A stretch of DNA of 64,000 bases from LMUY01 sp965198565 (GCA_965198565.1 OZ240665.1:1736001-1800000); one strand, 5' to 3'. Positions 50,053 to 61,449 are shown, counted from the stretch's first letter. Numbers and translations are program-made. Notes: generated by a model from the sequence alone, not told the origin.

Positions 50053-50890
50053 CTTCCCGCCCCACTTCGCATTCGATCTGCCCATGTGGCTCGTCGGTCG
50101 CAATGAAGACCGTGTTGTCGCTCGACAGGCCGAACGGCTCGAGATCGACCGGGATGTAGTGTTTGTTCGGGCAGGCCATCCGGATCGACTGCAGCTCTGG
50201 AACGGCGGCCAGCGCGGCCTCGCCCATTCGGTACAGGCTATCCTGCACGCCAAAGCTATAGGTAGTGCCAAATACTTCCAGCATGGAAGCCAGAATGGTG
50301 GCGTTCGCTGCCGGGAAATCCGGCGGTGCCAAGCGCCACACCCAATTCGCATTCATGGCCGTCGCCGCTATTCGGTCGGTCGTCGGCGGCAGGGTCGTAT
50401 ACTCATCCATCACGTAGCCGGCCCAGCCAGACTGAGTCGATTTGAGGAAGGTGTAGCCATCGATCCCCGAGGTGACCCACATCGCCGCGCGGCTTGCCAC
50501 GATTTCAGCCGTCGGCCGTCCGTTGCCGTCGAGCGTGAAACTGTGCGGGTGAGCCCGGCCGCCAAACACAGCGCGGTTCCACTTGGTCTCGCTCGTCGTC
50601 ACGCGCACGCCGCTGACCTGCAGATAGCGGTCCAGCAACCGGGCGGCGAGTGCTTGGGCGAACTCTTCGGCGCTGGCTTGCACGTTCTCGCGCGCCACGA
50701 CGTAGGTGATGTTCTTGATCGTGTCGGTTGCAACGACGCTGTGGTTGTCTGCAGCGGTGTAGGATGAGCCGAAGTCACCTTCCAACCAGATGTTCAGGGT
50801 CAGCTCGCGGACCTCGTTCGTGTCATCACCCCGATGCACGCGCATGACGCGCACGCGGCCTTTGCCATAGGTGTTGCGAATGAGGGGCAC
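50045..50890 (-). CDS. Urate oxidase (uricase)
   Basis: Cofactor-free uricase of 281 aa that converts urate to 5-hydroxyisourate. It has two tunnelling-fold repeats; conserved segments are NTYGKGRVRVMRVHRG (active-site Lys), VVATDTIKNITYVVARE (active-site Thr) and HPHSFTLDGNG. The GTG at 50890 is 6 nt after AGGAGAACG; the longer frame upstream is not uricase. No HIU hydrolase or OHCU decarboxylase gene is present nearby. It is convergent with the deaminase gene. Confidence 0.95.
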   Translation of the reverse strand: MPLIRNTYGKGRVRVMRVHRGDDTNEVRELTLNIWLEGDFGSSYTAADNHSVVATDTIKNITYVVARENVQASAEEFAQALAARLLDRYLQVSGVRVTTSETKWNRAVFGGRAHPHSFTLDGNGRPTAEIVASRAAMWVTSGIDGYTFLKSTQSGWAGYVMDEYTTLPPTTDRIAATAMNANWVWRLAPPDFPAANATILASMLEVFGTTYSFGVQDSLYRMGEAALAAVPELQSIRMACPNKHYIPVDLEPFGLSSDNTVFIATDEPHGQIECEVGREAS

Positions 50891-51053
50891 ATCGTTCTCC
50901 TGGCGGCCGGCGGACAGCATCGACTGGCGCTGCAACGGTCCCACTCTAGAGGAGCAGCGAGTTTTTGATAGTATCGCGCATCGGCATGCCCTAGCATCGG
51001 ACCCCTAGTAGAGCGTTTCTGAAGAGCGACTCAAATGCCGCCTCACCAACTTC

Positions 51054-51127
51054 GTAGGGTGGGGTGCGCATTGGCACCTCACCACTAGCGGCACGATGGT
51101 GCGTTGCCAAAGCGCAACGCACCCTAC
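51054..51127. repeat. MITE-like inverted repeat with GTAGGGT / ACCCTAC ends
   Basis: A 74-bp element bounded by GTAGGGTG and its near complement GCACCCTAC. Its right half contains a strong hairpin: GGTGCGTTGC (51098-51107), 6-nt loop, exact complement (51114-51123). Elements with these ends recur in many proteobacterial genomes. It sits in the 276-bp gap between the divergent uricase and 8-oxoguanine deaminase genes. Confidence 0.7.
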
Positions 51128-51166
51128 GGTTCGGAGCATTTCCATGGAAGCGCTGTACTAGTAGCC

Positions 51167-52510
51167 ATGCAATCGAACCAGGCGCTGTGGCTTGCCCGCC
51201 CGCTCGCCATCCTTGCCGAGGCACCGGGCGGGATTGTCGTGCAAGACGGGAAGATTGTCGAGCTGGTCGCCGCCGGGGCATCGCCGGCGCAACCTACGGT
51301 CGTATTCGACGCCAGTGAACATGTCGTGCTGCCGGGTTTGATCAACACGCACCATCACTTCTTCCAAACGCTCACGCGATGCTGCCCCGCTGCGTTGGAT
51401 CGGGAGCTGTTTGGCTGGCTGCAGGCACTCTACCCCATTTGGGCGCACATCACGCCAGTTGCGCTGGAAGCAGCCGTGACCGTGGCACTCGCCGAACTGC
51501 TGCTCTCTGGCTGCACCACGACGACCGACCATCATTACGTGTTCCCACCGGGGCTCGAGGACGCCATCCTGATCGAAGCGGGTGTGGCTCGGCGCCTCGG
51601 TATCCGCGCGCTGCTCACCCGGGGGTCGATGGATTTGGGTCAGAGCGGCGGAGGGCTGCCGCCCGACCGTGTCGTTCAGGACACCGACGTGATCCTGGCC
51701 GATTGCGAGCGCCTGATTGCGGCACTGCACGACCCGGCGCCGCATGCCATGCTGCAGCTTGCCCTTGCGCCATGCTCGCCTTTCTCCGTCTCGACTCGGC
51801 TGATGCAGGACACGGCCGCGCTGGCCGACCGGCACGGTTTACGCTTGCACACGCACCTCGCTGAGACGCAGGACGAAGCGGAGTATTGCCGCTCGCGCTA
51901 CGGTTGCGAACCGTTGGATTATCTCGAGCAATGCGGCTGGCTACGACCGGGCACGTGGCTGGCTCATGGTATCCACTTCAGCAACGACGAGATCCGCCGG
52001 CTCGGCCGCGCCAAGGTCGGGATCACGCATTGCCCCTGCAGCAACCAGTTGCTCGCATCCGGAACGTGCCCCGTTTGCGCGCTCGAGGCGGCGGGGGTGC
52101 CGGTCGGCCTGGGTGTCGATGGATCGGCCTCGAATGATGCTTCCAACATGATCGCTGAGGTGCGCGCCGCGATGTTGCTGCAGCGTGGCGCCAACGGTAT
52201 TGCCGCGGTGTCGCATCTCGATGCGCTACGCTGGGCGACGACTGGTTCTGCTGCGTGCATAGGCCGGCCCGAACTCGGCCGTATTGAAGTGGGCGCTGCC
52301 GCCGACTTGGCGTTGTTCAAGCTCGATGAGTTGCGGTTTTCCGGTGCGGGCGACCCGATTGCAGCCGTCGTGCTGTGCGGCGCGCAGCGCGCGGACCGGG
52401 TGATGGTTGCGGGCCGCTGGGTGGTTGAAGACGGAGCCATTCCGGGCCTGGACGTCGAGGCGTTGCTGCACACGCATCGCCGCGCTGCACGCGCGTTGTT
52501 GGCAGACTAG
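51167..52510 (+). CDS. 8-oxoguanine deaminase
   Basis: Amidohydrolase of 447 aa of the COG0402 type. The zinc site starts PGLINTHHHFFQTLTRCCP, with later ligands in RLHTHLAETQDE, WLAHGIHFSNDE and GVDGSASNDASNM. HHHFFQTLTR and CTTTTDHHYVFP are hallmarks of the 8-oxoguanine deaminase group, which converts 8-oxoguanine to urate and feeds the uricase encoded next door. The ATG at 51167 lacks a strong ribosome site; earlier in-frame starts add residues outside the fold. Confidence 0.9.
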   Translation: MQSNQALWLARPLAILAEAPGGIVVQDGKIVELVAAGASPAQPTVVFDASEHVVLPGLINTHHHFFQTLTRCCPAALDRELFGWLQALYPIWAHITPVALEAAVTVALAELLLSGCTTTTDHHYVFPPGLEDAILIEAGVARRLGIRALLTRGSMDLGQSGGGLPPDRVVQDTDVILADCERLIAALHDPAPHAMLQLALAPCSPFSVSTRLMQDTAALADRHGLRLHTHLAETQDEAEYCRSRYGCEPLDYLEQCGWLRPGTWLAHGIHFSNDEIRRLGRAKVGITHCPCSNQLLASGTCPVCALEAAGVPVGLGVDGSASNDASNMIAEVRAAMLLQRGANGIAAVSHLDALRWATTGSAACIGRPELGRIEVGAAADLALFKLDELRFSGAGDPIAAVVLCGAQRADRVMVAGRWVVEDGAIPGLDVEALLHTHRRAARALLAD

Positions 52511-52515
52511 TCGCG

Positions 52516-53694
52516 CTATCTGACGTCGGACCAGTCGCCGAGCTTGCCCATCGCGCCATACGGCAGTTCCGAGCCGATGGTGAAACCCACCGGGCGTTCG
52601 GCGGCGGTGAAGGTCTCGCGGCACCAGCGGTCGCACGCCGCAACCACCTCGTCGGCCGCAGCGCCGGCAACCGGCACGATGAACGCCTTGAGCCGCGGCT
52701 GCGGCAACCACGTGTCCAGACGGACCATGCAGTCCGCGACCAACGGATGGCCGCGCAAGCGCTCGGCGACATGGGCGGGATAGACGTTCACCCCGCCCAC
52801 CTGCACGGCACGATCGCGACGACGGACGACCAGGAACGAGGTCTCGTCCTGCCATTCCACGTGGTCGGGCAGCGGCATGGCGGCGCCGCCCGCCCGCTCG
52901 ATGACGCCACCGCCGGCGTCGTCGCGCTGCCAGCGCGGCAACAGCGCGAACGGTGCGTCGGGGCGCTGGCGATAGCCGACGCCCGAGGTCTCCGAGCTAC
53001 CATAGACCTCGATCACCTCGGCCCCGCGCGCCCGCAGCGCCCCGTGCGTTGCGGCGGGCAAGGGCGCGGTCGAACTCACCACGGTAAGCCCCGGCGGCAG
53101 GCTGGGCAGGTCTCGCAACAGGGTCTGCAAACCGGCGGGATGGCCGATCAGCAGGTCGGTGGCTTCGAGCGTGGCCGCCATTCGGCCCGGCGGTAGCGAT
53201 CTCGCGTCCAGCACCGGCAGCGCGGCAAGCTCCGGCAGCACGACGGTGAAGATGAAGCCGTAGATATGATGGCACGGCACCATCTGGACGATCCGGGTGC
53301 GACCCTGCGTCAGTGCCGCCCAGAACAGCGCCTCCTCGCGCAGCGTGGCGAGCGCGTGACAGCATGGCGTCGGCGCGCCGGTGCTGCCTGACGTGGTGAA
53401 GGTCAGCCGTTGGATGCAGGGGACCAACGCGTCTGCCACCACGCGCGCCCATTCGCCTAGGTTGGGCTGGGTCTGCAGCGGTTCGGCAATCCTGCTTTCG
53501 TAGAGGTGGAAGAAGTGTCCGACGGAGGAGGCGAAGGTGACCAGCTCGAGGCTGTCCAGACCCAAGCCCGCCGGGCCGAACTGCGTCTGAGCTGTCCAAT
53601 GGCTGGCGTCCCAAGCGCGGGCCCGCCCGCCGGCGGACAGCTCGGCCGCCAGCAGCGAGGCCAACACACGCAAGAGCGCGGCGGGCGAGAGCAT
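52516..53694 (-). CDS. Compact adenylate-forming ligase, PYP-type 4-coumarate-CoA ligase-like
   Basis: A 392-aa protein. The first about 75 residues end in a carrier-like motif (GLGLDSLELVTFASSVGHFF). The rest is an AMP-binding enzyme without its usual N-terminal subdomain: A3 TFTTSGSTGAPT, A5 EVYGSSETSG, A8 RRRDRAVQVGGVNVYPAHVA, A10 lysine in GAMGKLGDW. Size and layout recall the 4-coumarate-CoA ligases that activate the chromophore of photoactive yellow protein. No PYP or tyrosine ammonia-lyase gene is in the window, so substrate and role remain open. The ATG at 53694 is preferred; one at 53754 is possible. Confidence 0.75.
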   Translation of the reverse strand: MLSPAALLRVLASLLAAELSAGGRARAWDASHWTAQTQFGPAGLGLDSLELVTFASSVGHFFHLYESRIAEPLQTQPNLGEWARVVADALVPCIQRLTFTTSGSTGAPTPCCHALATLREEALFWAALTQGRTRIVQMVPCHHIYGFIFTVVLPELAALPVLDARSLPPGRMAATLEATDLLIGHPAGLQTLLRDLPSLPPGLTVVSSTAPLPAATHGALRARGAEVIEVYGSSETSGVGYRQRPDAPFALLPRWQRDDAGGGVIERAGGAAMPLPDHVEWQDETSFLVVRRRDRAVQVGGVNVYPAHVAERLRGHPLVADCMVRLDTWLPQPRLKAFIVPVAGAAADEVVAACDRWCRETFTAAERPVGFTIGSELPYGAMGKLGDWSDVR

Positions 53695-54019
53695 CAAGCC
53701 GTGGCCTCTCGAGCGTCTCGAGCCATTTAGCCTCCGTGAAGCTGGCAAAGCCATCAAGCGGGTGGACCAGAGCGTGAGTGGAAGCATACCCCGCAACGAA
53801 ACGGAAAACGCCCGATTAGGATCGTCCTTCCTACCATGCAGGGCGCCTTGGTCCTACCATGTCGGGCGTCAAACACACAATAGTATGCACGTGGTGTCGG
53901 AGTGCGATGGAGGGCGGTCGCGCCAGGGAGAGGGAATCTGGCTTGACAGGGCTGGGCGGCTCGCCGCTGTGGCGGAAATGGACCAGTCGGTGCTCGCATG
54001 CCATGGCATTCAGGCGTGA
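53695..54019. other. Intergenic region without recognised genes
   Basis: About 325 bp between the acpS stop and the ligase start, both on the minus strand. No RNA gene, palindrome or convincing promoter was seen. Small open frames on the plus strand lack ribosome sites and resemble no protein. Confidence 0.5.
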
Positions 54020-54490
54020 TTACGTCCGAGGAGTGTCGCCGTGATTCGCACGACCGCCTTGCCTTGTTTGCCTGCCCCTGCTTGCCGCCGCCGGTTCGGC
54101 CGTGATCGTGACTTGGGCGAGGGCGTAAGGGTGTTCGTCGGTGAGGGTCAGGTGGATGGCGGCGATGTGGCCATCCGGCGTGAGTGCGGCGAGCCGCAGC
54201 GCAGCGCCGTTGGTGAGCGCCAGCGTGGGCTGCCCGGTCGGCAGGTTCACCACGCCTATGTCGGAGTGAAACACGCCGCGGCTGAAGCCGGTGCCGAGTG
54301 CCTTGGCACAGGCCTCCTTGGCGGCGAAGCGCTTGGCGAAGGTGCCGGGCTGCAGCCTTGGATGCCGCCGGGCCGCGCGGGCGCGTTCGGTCCCGGTGAA
54401 CACGCGGAGCAGGAAGCGGTCGCCAAACCGTTCGATGGCACGCTCGATGCGGCGGATGTCGCATAGGTCCGACCCGACGCCGATGATCAC
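54020..54490 (-). CDS. acpS: AcpS, holo-acyl-carrier-protein synthase
   Basis: Transfers 4'-phosphopantetheine to ACP, using magnesium. The family motifs are GVGSDLCDIRRIERAIERFG at the N-terminus and FAKRFAAKEACAKALGTG in the middle. About 156 aa; the last about 20 residues (SRGRQTRQGGRANHGDTPRT) are an unusual basic extension. The start is GTG at 54490, within the first copy of a 23-bp tandem repeat that separates it from rsh. The rsh-acpS order is common in alphaproteobacteria. Confidence 0.93.
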   Translation of the reverse strand: MIIGVGSDLCDIRRIERAIERFGDRFLLRVFTGTERARAARRHPRLQPGTFAKRFAAKEACAKALGTGFSRGVFHSDIGVVNLPTGQPTLALTNGAALRLAALTPDGHIAAIHLTLTDEHPYALAQVTITAEPAAASRGRQTRQGGRANHGDTPRT

Positions 54491-54555
54491 GCGCGCTCTC
54501 GCAAAACAATCACGCGCGCTCTCGCACGACGATCAAGCGCGCTCTCGCACGACGA

Positions 54556-54559
<4 letters not shown>
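54487..54559. repeat. 23-bp tandem repeat across the rsh-acpS junction
   Basis: Three full copies of a 23-bp unit (TCACGCGCGCTCTCGCACG plus ACGA) at 54487-54509, 54510-54532 and 54533-54555, and the start of a fourth. Copy 1 holds the acpS GTG start and the partial copy 4 holds the rsh TGA stop, so the stop/start junction itself has been duplicated. Confidence 0.85.
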
Positions 54560-56778
<2,219 letters not shown>

Positions 56779-56819
56779 GCCCCAATGTAGGCATTGCTGC
56801 CGGTTTCTGGGAGAGGGCT

Positions 56820-58181
56820 TCAGTCCTGGTCGTAGCCGTAGACTTCCGGCAGGATGAACAGCGCCGCCAGCAGGCCGATGAGCGGGAATATGGCGCAGAA
56901 CAGCGTCGCACCCGCCTGGCCGATGGCGGTGAACAGCGACGGAAACAAGAAAATCGCCAGGAACGACGGCAGCTTGACGAACATGTAGGCGAAGCCGCTG
57001 GCTGTGCCGCGATATTGCGGGCGCGCCACCATCGCGGGGATCGTCATGCCGTTGGAGGCGTCCCAATAATGGCCCCAGAGCATGGTGGCGGCAACGAACG
57101 GCAGCAGCATCGGGTGCCCGGTGAACAGCGCGGCCGCGGCCGCCAGCAGCGAGACAAGCACGATGCCGAACCCGGCGATGCCGATGCCGCGATGGCCGAT
57201 CTTGGGCGTGAGCAGCGGGCCGACCCAGCCGGAAATGGCGGCAACGACGTAGAGGCCCATGGTGACCAGGTCGGTCCCCAGCACAGTCGAGACGCCGACC
57301 GAGAGGAACAGCACGGGCAAGTAGAAGGCGAAGGTGGAGAACTCGGCGCCCTGGCAGAAGCAAGAGATCCAGCCATACAGCGTCGCGCGCAAGCGGATGC
57401 GGTCCTGCCCGAGGTCGGCCAGAAACGCGCCCGGATGGGCATGGGCCACGGTGATATCCTGGTCGGGCAACATGTCGAGCGGTTCGCCATACATGCTTTG
57501 GCTGACCTGCTTGGCCTCGCGGAAGCGGCCGCGGCGGATCAGCCAGACGGCGGTTTCGGGCAGGTCGTGCCGCAGCAGCAGGATGACGAGCGCGGGCACG
57601 GCGCCCATGGCCAAGGTCACGCGCCAGACCCACTCGTGGGGCAGGTTTATCACCAGGAAAATGGCGACCACGGCCAAGGTCAGCACCTCGCCCACGGCGA
57701 ACATGAACTGCCAGCGGTTGCCCATCACCTCGCGCGCGCCCTTGGGCATCGACTCCATGATGTAGCTGTAGCTGTTGGAGATGTCGCTCCCGAGCGGGAT
57801 GCCGAGGAAGAAGCGCACCACCACGAGCCAGAACACATCAGGCACGAAGGCCTGCGCGACGGCGAGCACGATGAACAGCACCATGGTGGAGAGGAACATG
57901 ACCCGGCGGCCGATCACGTCCGACAGCCAGCCGCCGATGAGCGCGCCGACCAAGGCGCCGCCCTGGGTGCCGGCGGCGGCTAGGCCCAGCAGCAGCGGGT
58001 CGGGGTGGTATTGCTCGCGGATGAACACCAGCACGAAGGCGATGGAGTAGAGGTCCCACGCCTCGACCAGGATGGAGGACATCATGATCCAGCCAACCCG
58101 GTTGCCCTTCGGGTTGTAGTTGGTCACGAGATAGCGGACAGCGCTGTCCATGGCCGTCTGCTGGCTGGCTGTTGCCGACAC
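56820..58181 (-). CDS. MFS transporter, sugar/metabolite-proton type
   Basis: Major facilitator of about 453 aa with 12 hydrophobic segments. Motif A between helices 2 and 3 is GGWLSDVIGRRVMF, and the central loop has the LPETAVWLIRRGRFREA pattern of sugar and phosphate porters. A long N-terminal helix-1 lead (RYLVTNYNPKGNRVGWIM) precedes DLYSIAFVL. The GTG at 58181 is 6 nt after GGGAG; the ATG at 58151 has no ribosome site. Substrate unknown. It lies just upstream of rsh, 41 bp away. Confidence 0.85.
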   Translation of the reverse strand: MSATASQQTAMDSAVRYLVTNYNPKGNRVGWIMMSSILVEAWDLYSIAFVLVFIREQYHPDPLLLGLAAAGTQGGALVGALIGGWLSDVIGRRVMFLSTMVLFIVLAVAQAFVPDVFWLVVVRFFLGIPLGSDISNSYSYIMESMPKGAREVMGNRWQFMFAVGEVLTLAVVAIFLVINLPHEWVWRVTLAMGAVPALVILLLRHDLPETAVWLIRRGRFREAKQVSQSMYGEPLDMLPDQDITVAHAHPGAFLADLGQDRIRLRATLYGWISCFCQGAEFSTFAFYLPVLFLSVGVSTVLGTDLVTMGLYVVAAISGWVGPLLTPKIGHRGIGIAGFGIVLVSLLAAAAALFTGHPMLLPFVAATMLWGHYWDASNGMTIPAMVARPQYRGTASGFAYMFVKLPSFLAIFLFPSLFTAIGQAGATLFCAIFPLIGLLAALFILPEVYGYDQD

Positions 58182-58287
58182 GTTGCTCTCCCGCTTGGGC
58201 GCGCCGATGCGCCGTCCGACGGCTGTTGCACGGCCGTTTGCCGAGCGCAAGGTGGCGGGCAACCGGCGTGAGCCACCGTTGTCCGGT

Positions 58288-58533
58288 CTACGTTCTTGTC
58301 GCTCCGCCGATACGACCATCGCCGCTGCCGCGCTCGACTTGGAACGTGTCCCGCTCGGTCATGACGAAGCGGTGCGAATGGTGCGACAGATGATAGTTGG
58401 CCAGCGTATCAACGATTTCGGAGTGGATGCAGTCCACCAGGCGGGAGACACTGTTCGCCAAGGCATTGGCGCCGCGCAGGAGCAGAGGCGGCTGAGCGGG
58501 AGCTGGCCGAAGAGGGCTGTTCGATGCGGACAT
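58288..58533 (-). CDS. Small hypothetical protein
   Basis: An 81-aa protein preceded by a near-perfect ribosome site (GGAGGTCGAG then ATG). A central amphipathic helix (RGANALANSVSRLVDCIHSE) and a His-rich NYHLSHHSH segment are the only features. No signal peptide or known domain. It lies between parE and the MFS gene on the same strand, about 105 bp from each. Confidence 0.6.
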   Translation of the reverse strand: MSASNSPLRPAPAQPPLLLRGANALANSVSRLVDCIHSEIVDTLANYHLSHHSHRFVMTERDTFQVERGSGDGRIGGATRT

Positions 58534-58652
58534 CTCGACCTCCATCTTGTTGCTTTGACGGAACACTAAGACCCACAGTGCCCTGAAAACAAGCGAAACA
58601 AGGCCTGATCAGCCCGCTACAGTCACTTTCTGTTGAACGGCTTGCCGAGGCG

Positions 58653-60677
58653 TCAGACGTCGACCGCTTCGGCGGCCATCTCGCTGGCGTGCTCCTGGAT
58701 GAAGCGGAAGCGCAGCTCGGGCTTGCGGCCCATCAGGCTCTCCACCAGCGCGCTGGTCGCGGCCCGGGTGTCGGGGGCCGCGACCACCTTGAGCAGCGTG
58801 CGGCGCGCCGGGTCCATGGTGGTCTCGCGCAAGGTGGCTGCAGGCATCTCGCCTAAGCCCTTGAAGCGGCTGACTTCCACCTTCACGCCGGGCTTGAACG
58901 CCTTCATCTGCCGCTCGCGGTCGGCATCATCCATCGCGTAGACCGACTTGGCGCCCTGCGTCATGCGGTAGAGTGGCGGCTGCGCCAGATACACATGGCC
59001 CTCGCGCACCAGCTCGGGCAGCTCGCGGTAGAAGAAGGTCATCAGCAGGCTGGCGATATGGGCGCCGTCCACGTCGGCGTCGGTCATGATGATGATGCGG
59101 CCGTAGCGCAGCTTCTTGAGGTCGAAGTGGGCGCCGACGCCGCAGCCCAGCGCTTCGATCAGGTCGCGCAGCTCCTGGTTCTGCCGCAGCTTGTCCACGG
59201 ACGCGCTGGCCACGTTCAGGATCTTGCCGCGTAGGGGCAGCACGGCCTGGGTCTCGCGCCGGCGCGCCTGCTTGGCCGACCCGCCGGCGCTGTCGCCTTC
59301 CACCAGGAACAGTTCGGTTTCGGTCACCACCTCGCTAGTGCAGTCGGTGAGCTTGCCGGGCAGGCGCAGGCGCTTGGTGGCGGATTTTCGCGCCACGTCC
59401 TTGTTTTCGCGCCGCCGCAGCCGCTCCTCGGCGCGTTCGATCAGGGCAGCCAACAAATTGTCGGCCTGCTGCGGGTTGCCGGCGAGCCAGTGGTCGAACC
59501 GGTCGCGCATCACCGCCTCCACCAGGCGGGCGGCGTCGGGGCTGGTGAGCTTCTCCTTGGTCTGGCCCTGGAATTGCGGGTCGCGCACGAAGGCGGAGAG
59601 CTTGCCGGCCATGCCCCCGGTGACGTCTTCGGCCGTGACCTGTGCGGCCCGGCGGTTGTTGCGGTGGTCGCCCCAGGCGCGCACGCCCTTCAGCAGCGCG
59701 GCGCGGAACCCGGCCTCGTGCGTGCCGCCCTGCGGGGTGGGCACGGTGTTGCAGTACGAGTGCAGGAAGCCGTCCGCGTGCTCGAGCCAGGTGACGGCCC
59801 ATTCGGCGCGCCCCCCAGTGCGGCCGTCCTCGCGCTGGGGCAGCTCGGCCTCGCCGGCCCAGATTTCCGGGATGGTCATGGCGGCGTCGCCGATGTCCTC
59901 GGCCAGGCTGTCGCGCAGGCCCCCGGGAAAATGCAGCAGAGCCTCGGCAGGGACGTCGAGCCCGGCGGCGAGCAACGCCGGGTCACAAGCCCAGCGGATC
60001 TGCACGCCGCGGAACAGGTAGGCCTTGGAGCGGCACAGCTTGTACAGCCGGGCGGGACTGAACTGCAGCGGGCCGAAGATGGCCGGGTCGGGCTTGAAGC
60101 GGATGGTGGTGCCGCGGCGGTTCTGCACCGGCCCCGCGTTCACCAGCTTGGTCTGGGGTTTGCCCTGCGCGTAGGTCTGGCGCCAGAGTGTGCGGTCCCG
60201 CGCCACTTCCACCTCGAGCCGCTCGCTGAGCGCGTTCACCACCGAACTGCCGACGCCATGCAGCCCGCCCGAAGTGGCGTAGGCGTCGCCGCCGAACTTG
60301 CCGCCGGAGTGCAGGGTGGTGAGGATGACTTCGAGCGCGCTGAGCTGCTTGAACTTGGGATGCGGGTCGACCGGGATGCCGCGGCCGTTGTCGCGGATGC
60401 TGAGCCAGTTGCCTGCCTGCACGGCGACGTCAATGGCGGTGGCGTGCCCGGCGACGGCCTCGTCCATGGCGTTGTCGAGGATTTCAGCGGCGAGATGGTG
60501 CAGCGCGTTTTCGTCCGTGCCGCCGACATACATGCCAGGGCGGCGCCGAACGGGCTCGAGGCCTTCGAGGACCTCGATGTCCTTGGCGGAGTAGCTGTCT
60601 TGGTTGTGCGCTGGCTTGGCTGCAGGCCTGGGCTCAGGCTTCGCCGCGGACTTCGCGCCACCAAATAAGTCGTTCAT
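58653..60677 (-). CDS. parE: ParE, DNA topoisomerase IV subunit B
   Basis: ATPase subunit of the decatenating type II topoisomerase, 674 aa. The GHKL ATP site is shown by EILDNAMDEAVAGH, IRDNGRGIPVD and TSGGLHGVGSSVVNAL. The TOPRIM part has LFLVEGDSAGGSAKQARRRE and MTDADVDGAHI. The shorter length and the KQARRRETQAVLPLRGKILN context mark ParE rather than GyrB. A Lys/Ala/Pro-rich lead of about 30 residues precedes the ATPase. ParC is not in the window. Confidence 0.95.
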   Translation of the reverse strand: MNDLFGGAKSAAKPEPRPAAKPAHNQDSYSAKDIEVLEGLEPVRRRPGMYVGGTDENALHHLAAEILDNAMDEAVAGHATAIDVAVQAGNWLSIRDNGRGIPVDPHPKFKQLSALEVILTTLHSGGKFGGDAYATSGGLHGVGSSVVNALSERLEVEVARDRTLWRQTYAQGKPQTKLVNAGPVQNRRGTTIRFKPDPAIFGPLQFSPARLYKLCRSKAYLFRGVQIRWACDPALLAAGLDVPAEALLHFPGGLRDSLAEDIGDAAMTIPEIWAGEAELPQREDGRTGGRAEWAVTWLEHADGFLHSYCNTVPTPQGGTHEAGFRAALLKGVRAWGDHRNNRRAAQVTAEDVTGGMAGKLSAFVRDPQFQGQTKEKLTSPDAARLVEAVMRDRFDHWLAGNPQQADNLLAALIERAEERLRRRENKDVARKSATKRLRLPGKLTDCTSEVVTETELFLVEGDSAGGSAKQARRRETQAVLPLRGKILNVASASVDKLRQNQELRDLIEALGCGVGAHFDLKKLRYGRIIIMTDADVDGAHIASLLMTFFYRELPELVREGHVYLAQPPLYRMTQGAKSVYAMDDADRERQMKAFKPGVKVEVSRFKGLGEMPAATLRETTMDPARRTLLKVVAAPDTRAATSALVESLMGRKPELRFRFIQEHASEMAAEAVDV

Positions 60678-60820
60678 GGTGTTCCCGTTGCTCTTCCGCA
60701 CGTTAGGAGCGCGAGAGCGTCGGGGGCAAGGGCCACGCGCCGGAGCGACGGACTGTTGTCTGGAACTCTCCACAACCCAGGGCTCCCTCTCCCCCGAAGA
60801 TAGGGAGAAGGCGTCTGAGC

Positions 60821-61381
60821 CTACGGCTGAGTCGGGAACGTCTCGCTGGCGGAGCGCTCCTGGGTGTGGGCCTCGAGGAACCACAACTGCTTGTCCATGC
60901 CGCGCGACACCTCGGTGAACAGATCGGCCGTGTCCGGGTCGCCGGCCTCGTCCACCTCGTCGATGTTCTCGCGCACCGCGTTGGCGAAGGTCGCGTAGCG
61001 GTCGATCAGCGCGTGGATGTGGTCGCTCACCTGGTAGATGTTCACCGGATAGGGCTCGAGGCCGGTCTTCTTGCCCACTTCCTGTACCGTGCCACGCGCG
61101 GTGCCGCCGAGCTGGGTAATGCGCTCGGCCATCTCGTCGACGAACTCGTCCTGCTCGTCGCGAAACTTGTCGAGCATCAGGTGCACGCCGATGAATTGCG
61201 GCCCCTTGAGGTTCCAGTGCGCCTGCTTGGTGATCAGCGACACATCAATGGCGTCGGCCAGGCGGGCCTGCAGCAGCTCGATGGAAACTCCCTTGGCGTT
61301 CTGGTTGTTCCGGGTCTTGTGCAGATGCACGCCGCCCTCGGTCTGGTCGGCCGGCATCGACTCACGCTTTCCGCTTGCCAT
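60821..61381 (-). CDS. dps: Dps, DNA-protecting ferritin-like protein
   Basis: A 186-aa Dps protein that stores iron and protects DNA against oxidants. Intersubunit ferroxidase residues are in KQAHWNLKGPQFIGVHLMLD and KFRDEQDEFVDEMAERI. AGGAG lies 6 nt before the ATG at 61381. About 20 residues longer than E. coli Dps at the N-terminus. It has its own leader, so is probably separately transcribed from parE downstream. Confidence 0.94.
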   Translation of the reverse strand: MASGKRESMPADQTEGGVHLHKTRNNQNAKGVSIELLQARLADAIDVSLITKQAHWNLKGPQFIGVHLMLDKFRDEQDEFVDEMAERITQLGGTARGTVQEVGKKTGLEPYPVNIYQVSDHIHALIDRYATFANAVRENIDEVDEAGDPDTADLFTEVSRGMDKQLWFLEAHTQERSASETFPTQP

Positions 61382-61449
61382 GCGAAACTCCTGTTGTTGG
61401 CGTGCGCTCTCAACGCCGCGAGCCGCCCGGAGTTCGTCCATCGCGCCCC

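Noticed and set aside
53943..53975. TTGACA as a -35 element in the acpS-ligase gap
   Set aside because: It is on the plus strand, has no -10 hexamer 16-18 nt later, and no plus-strand gene follows.
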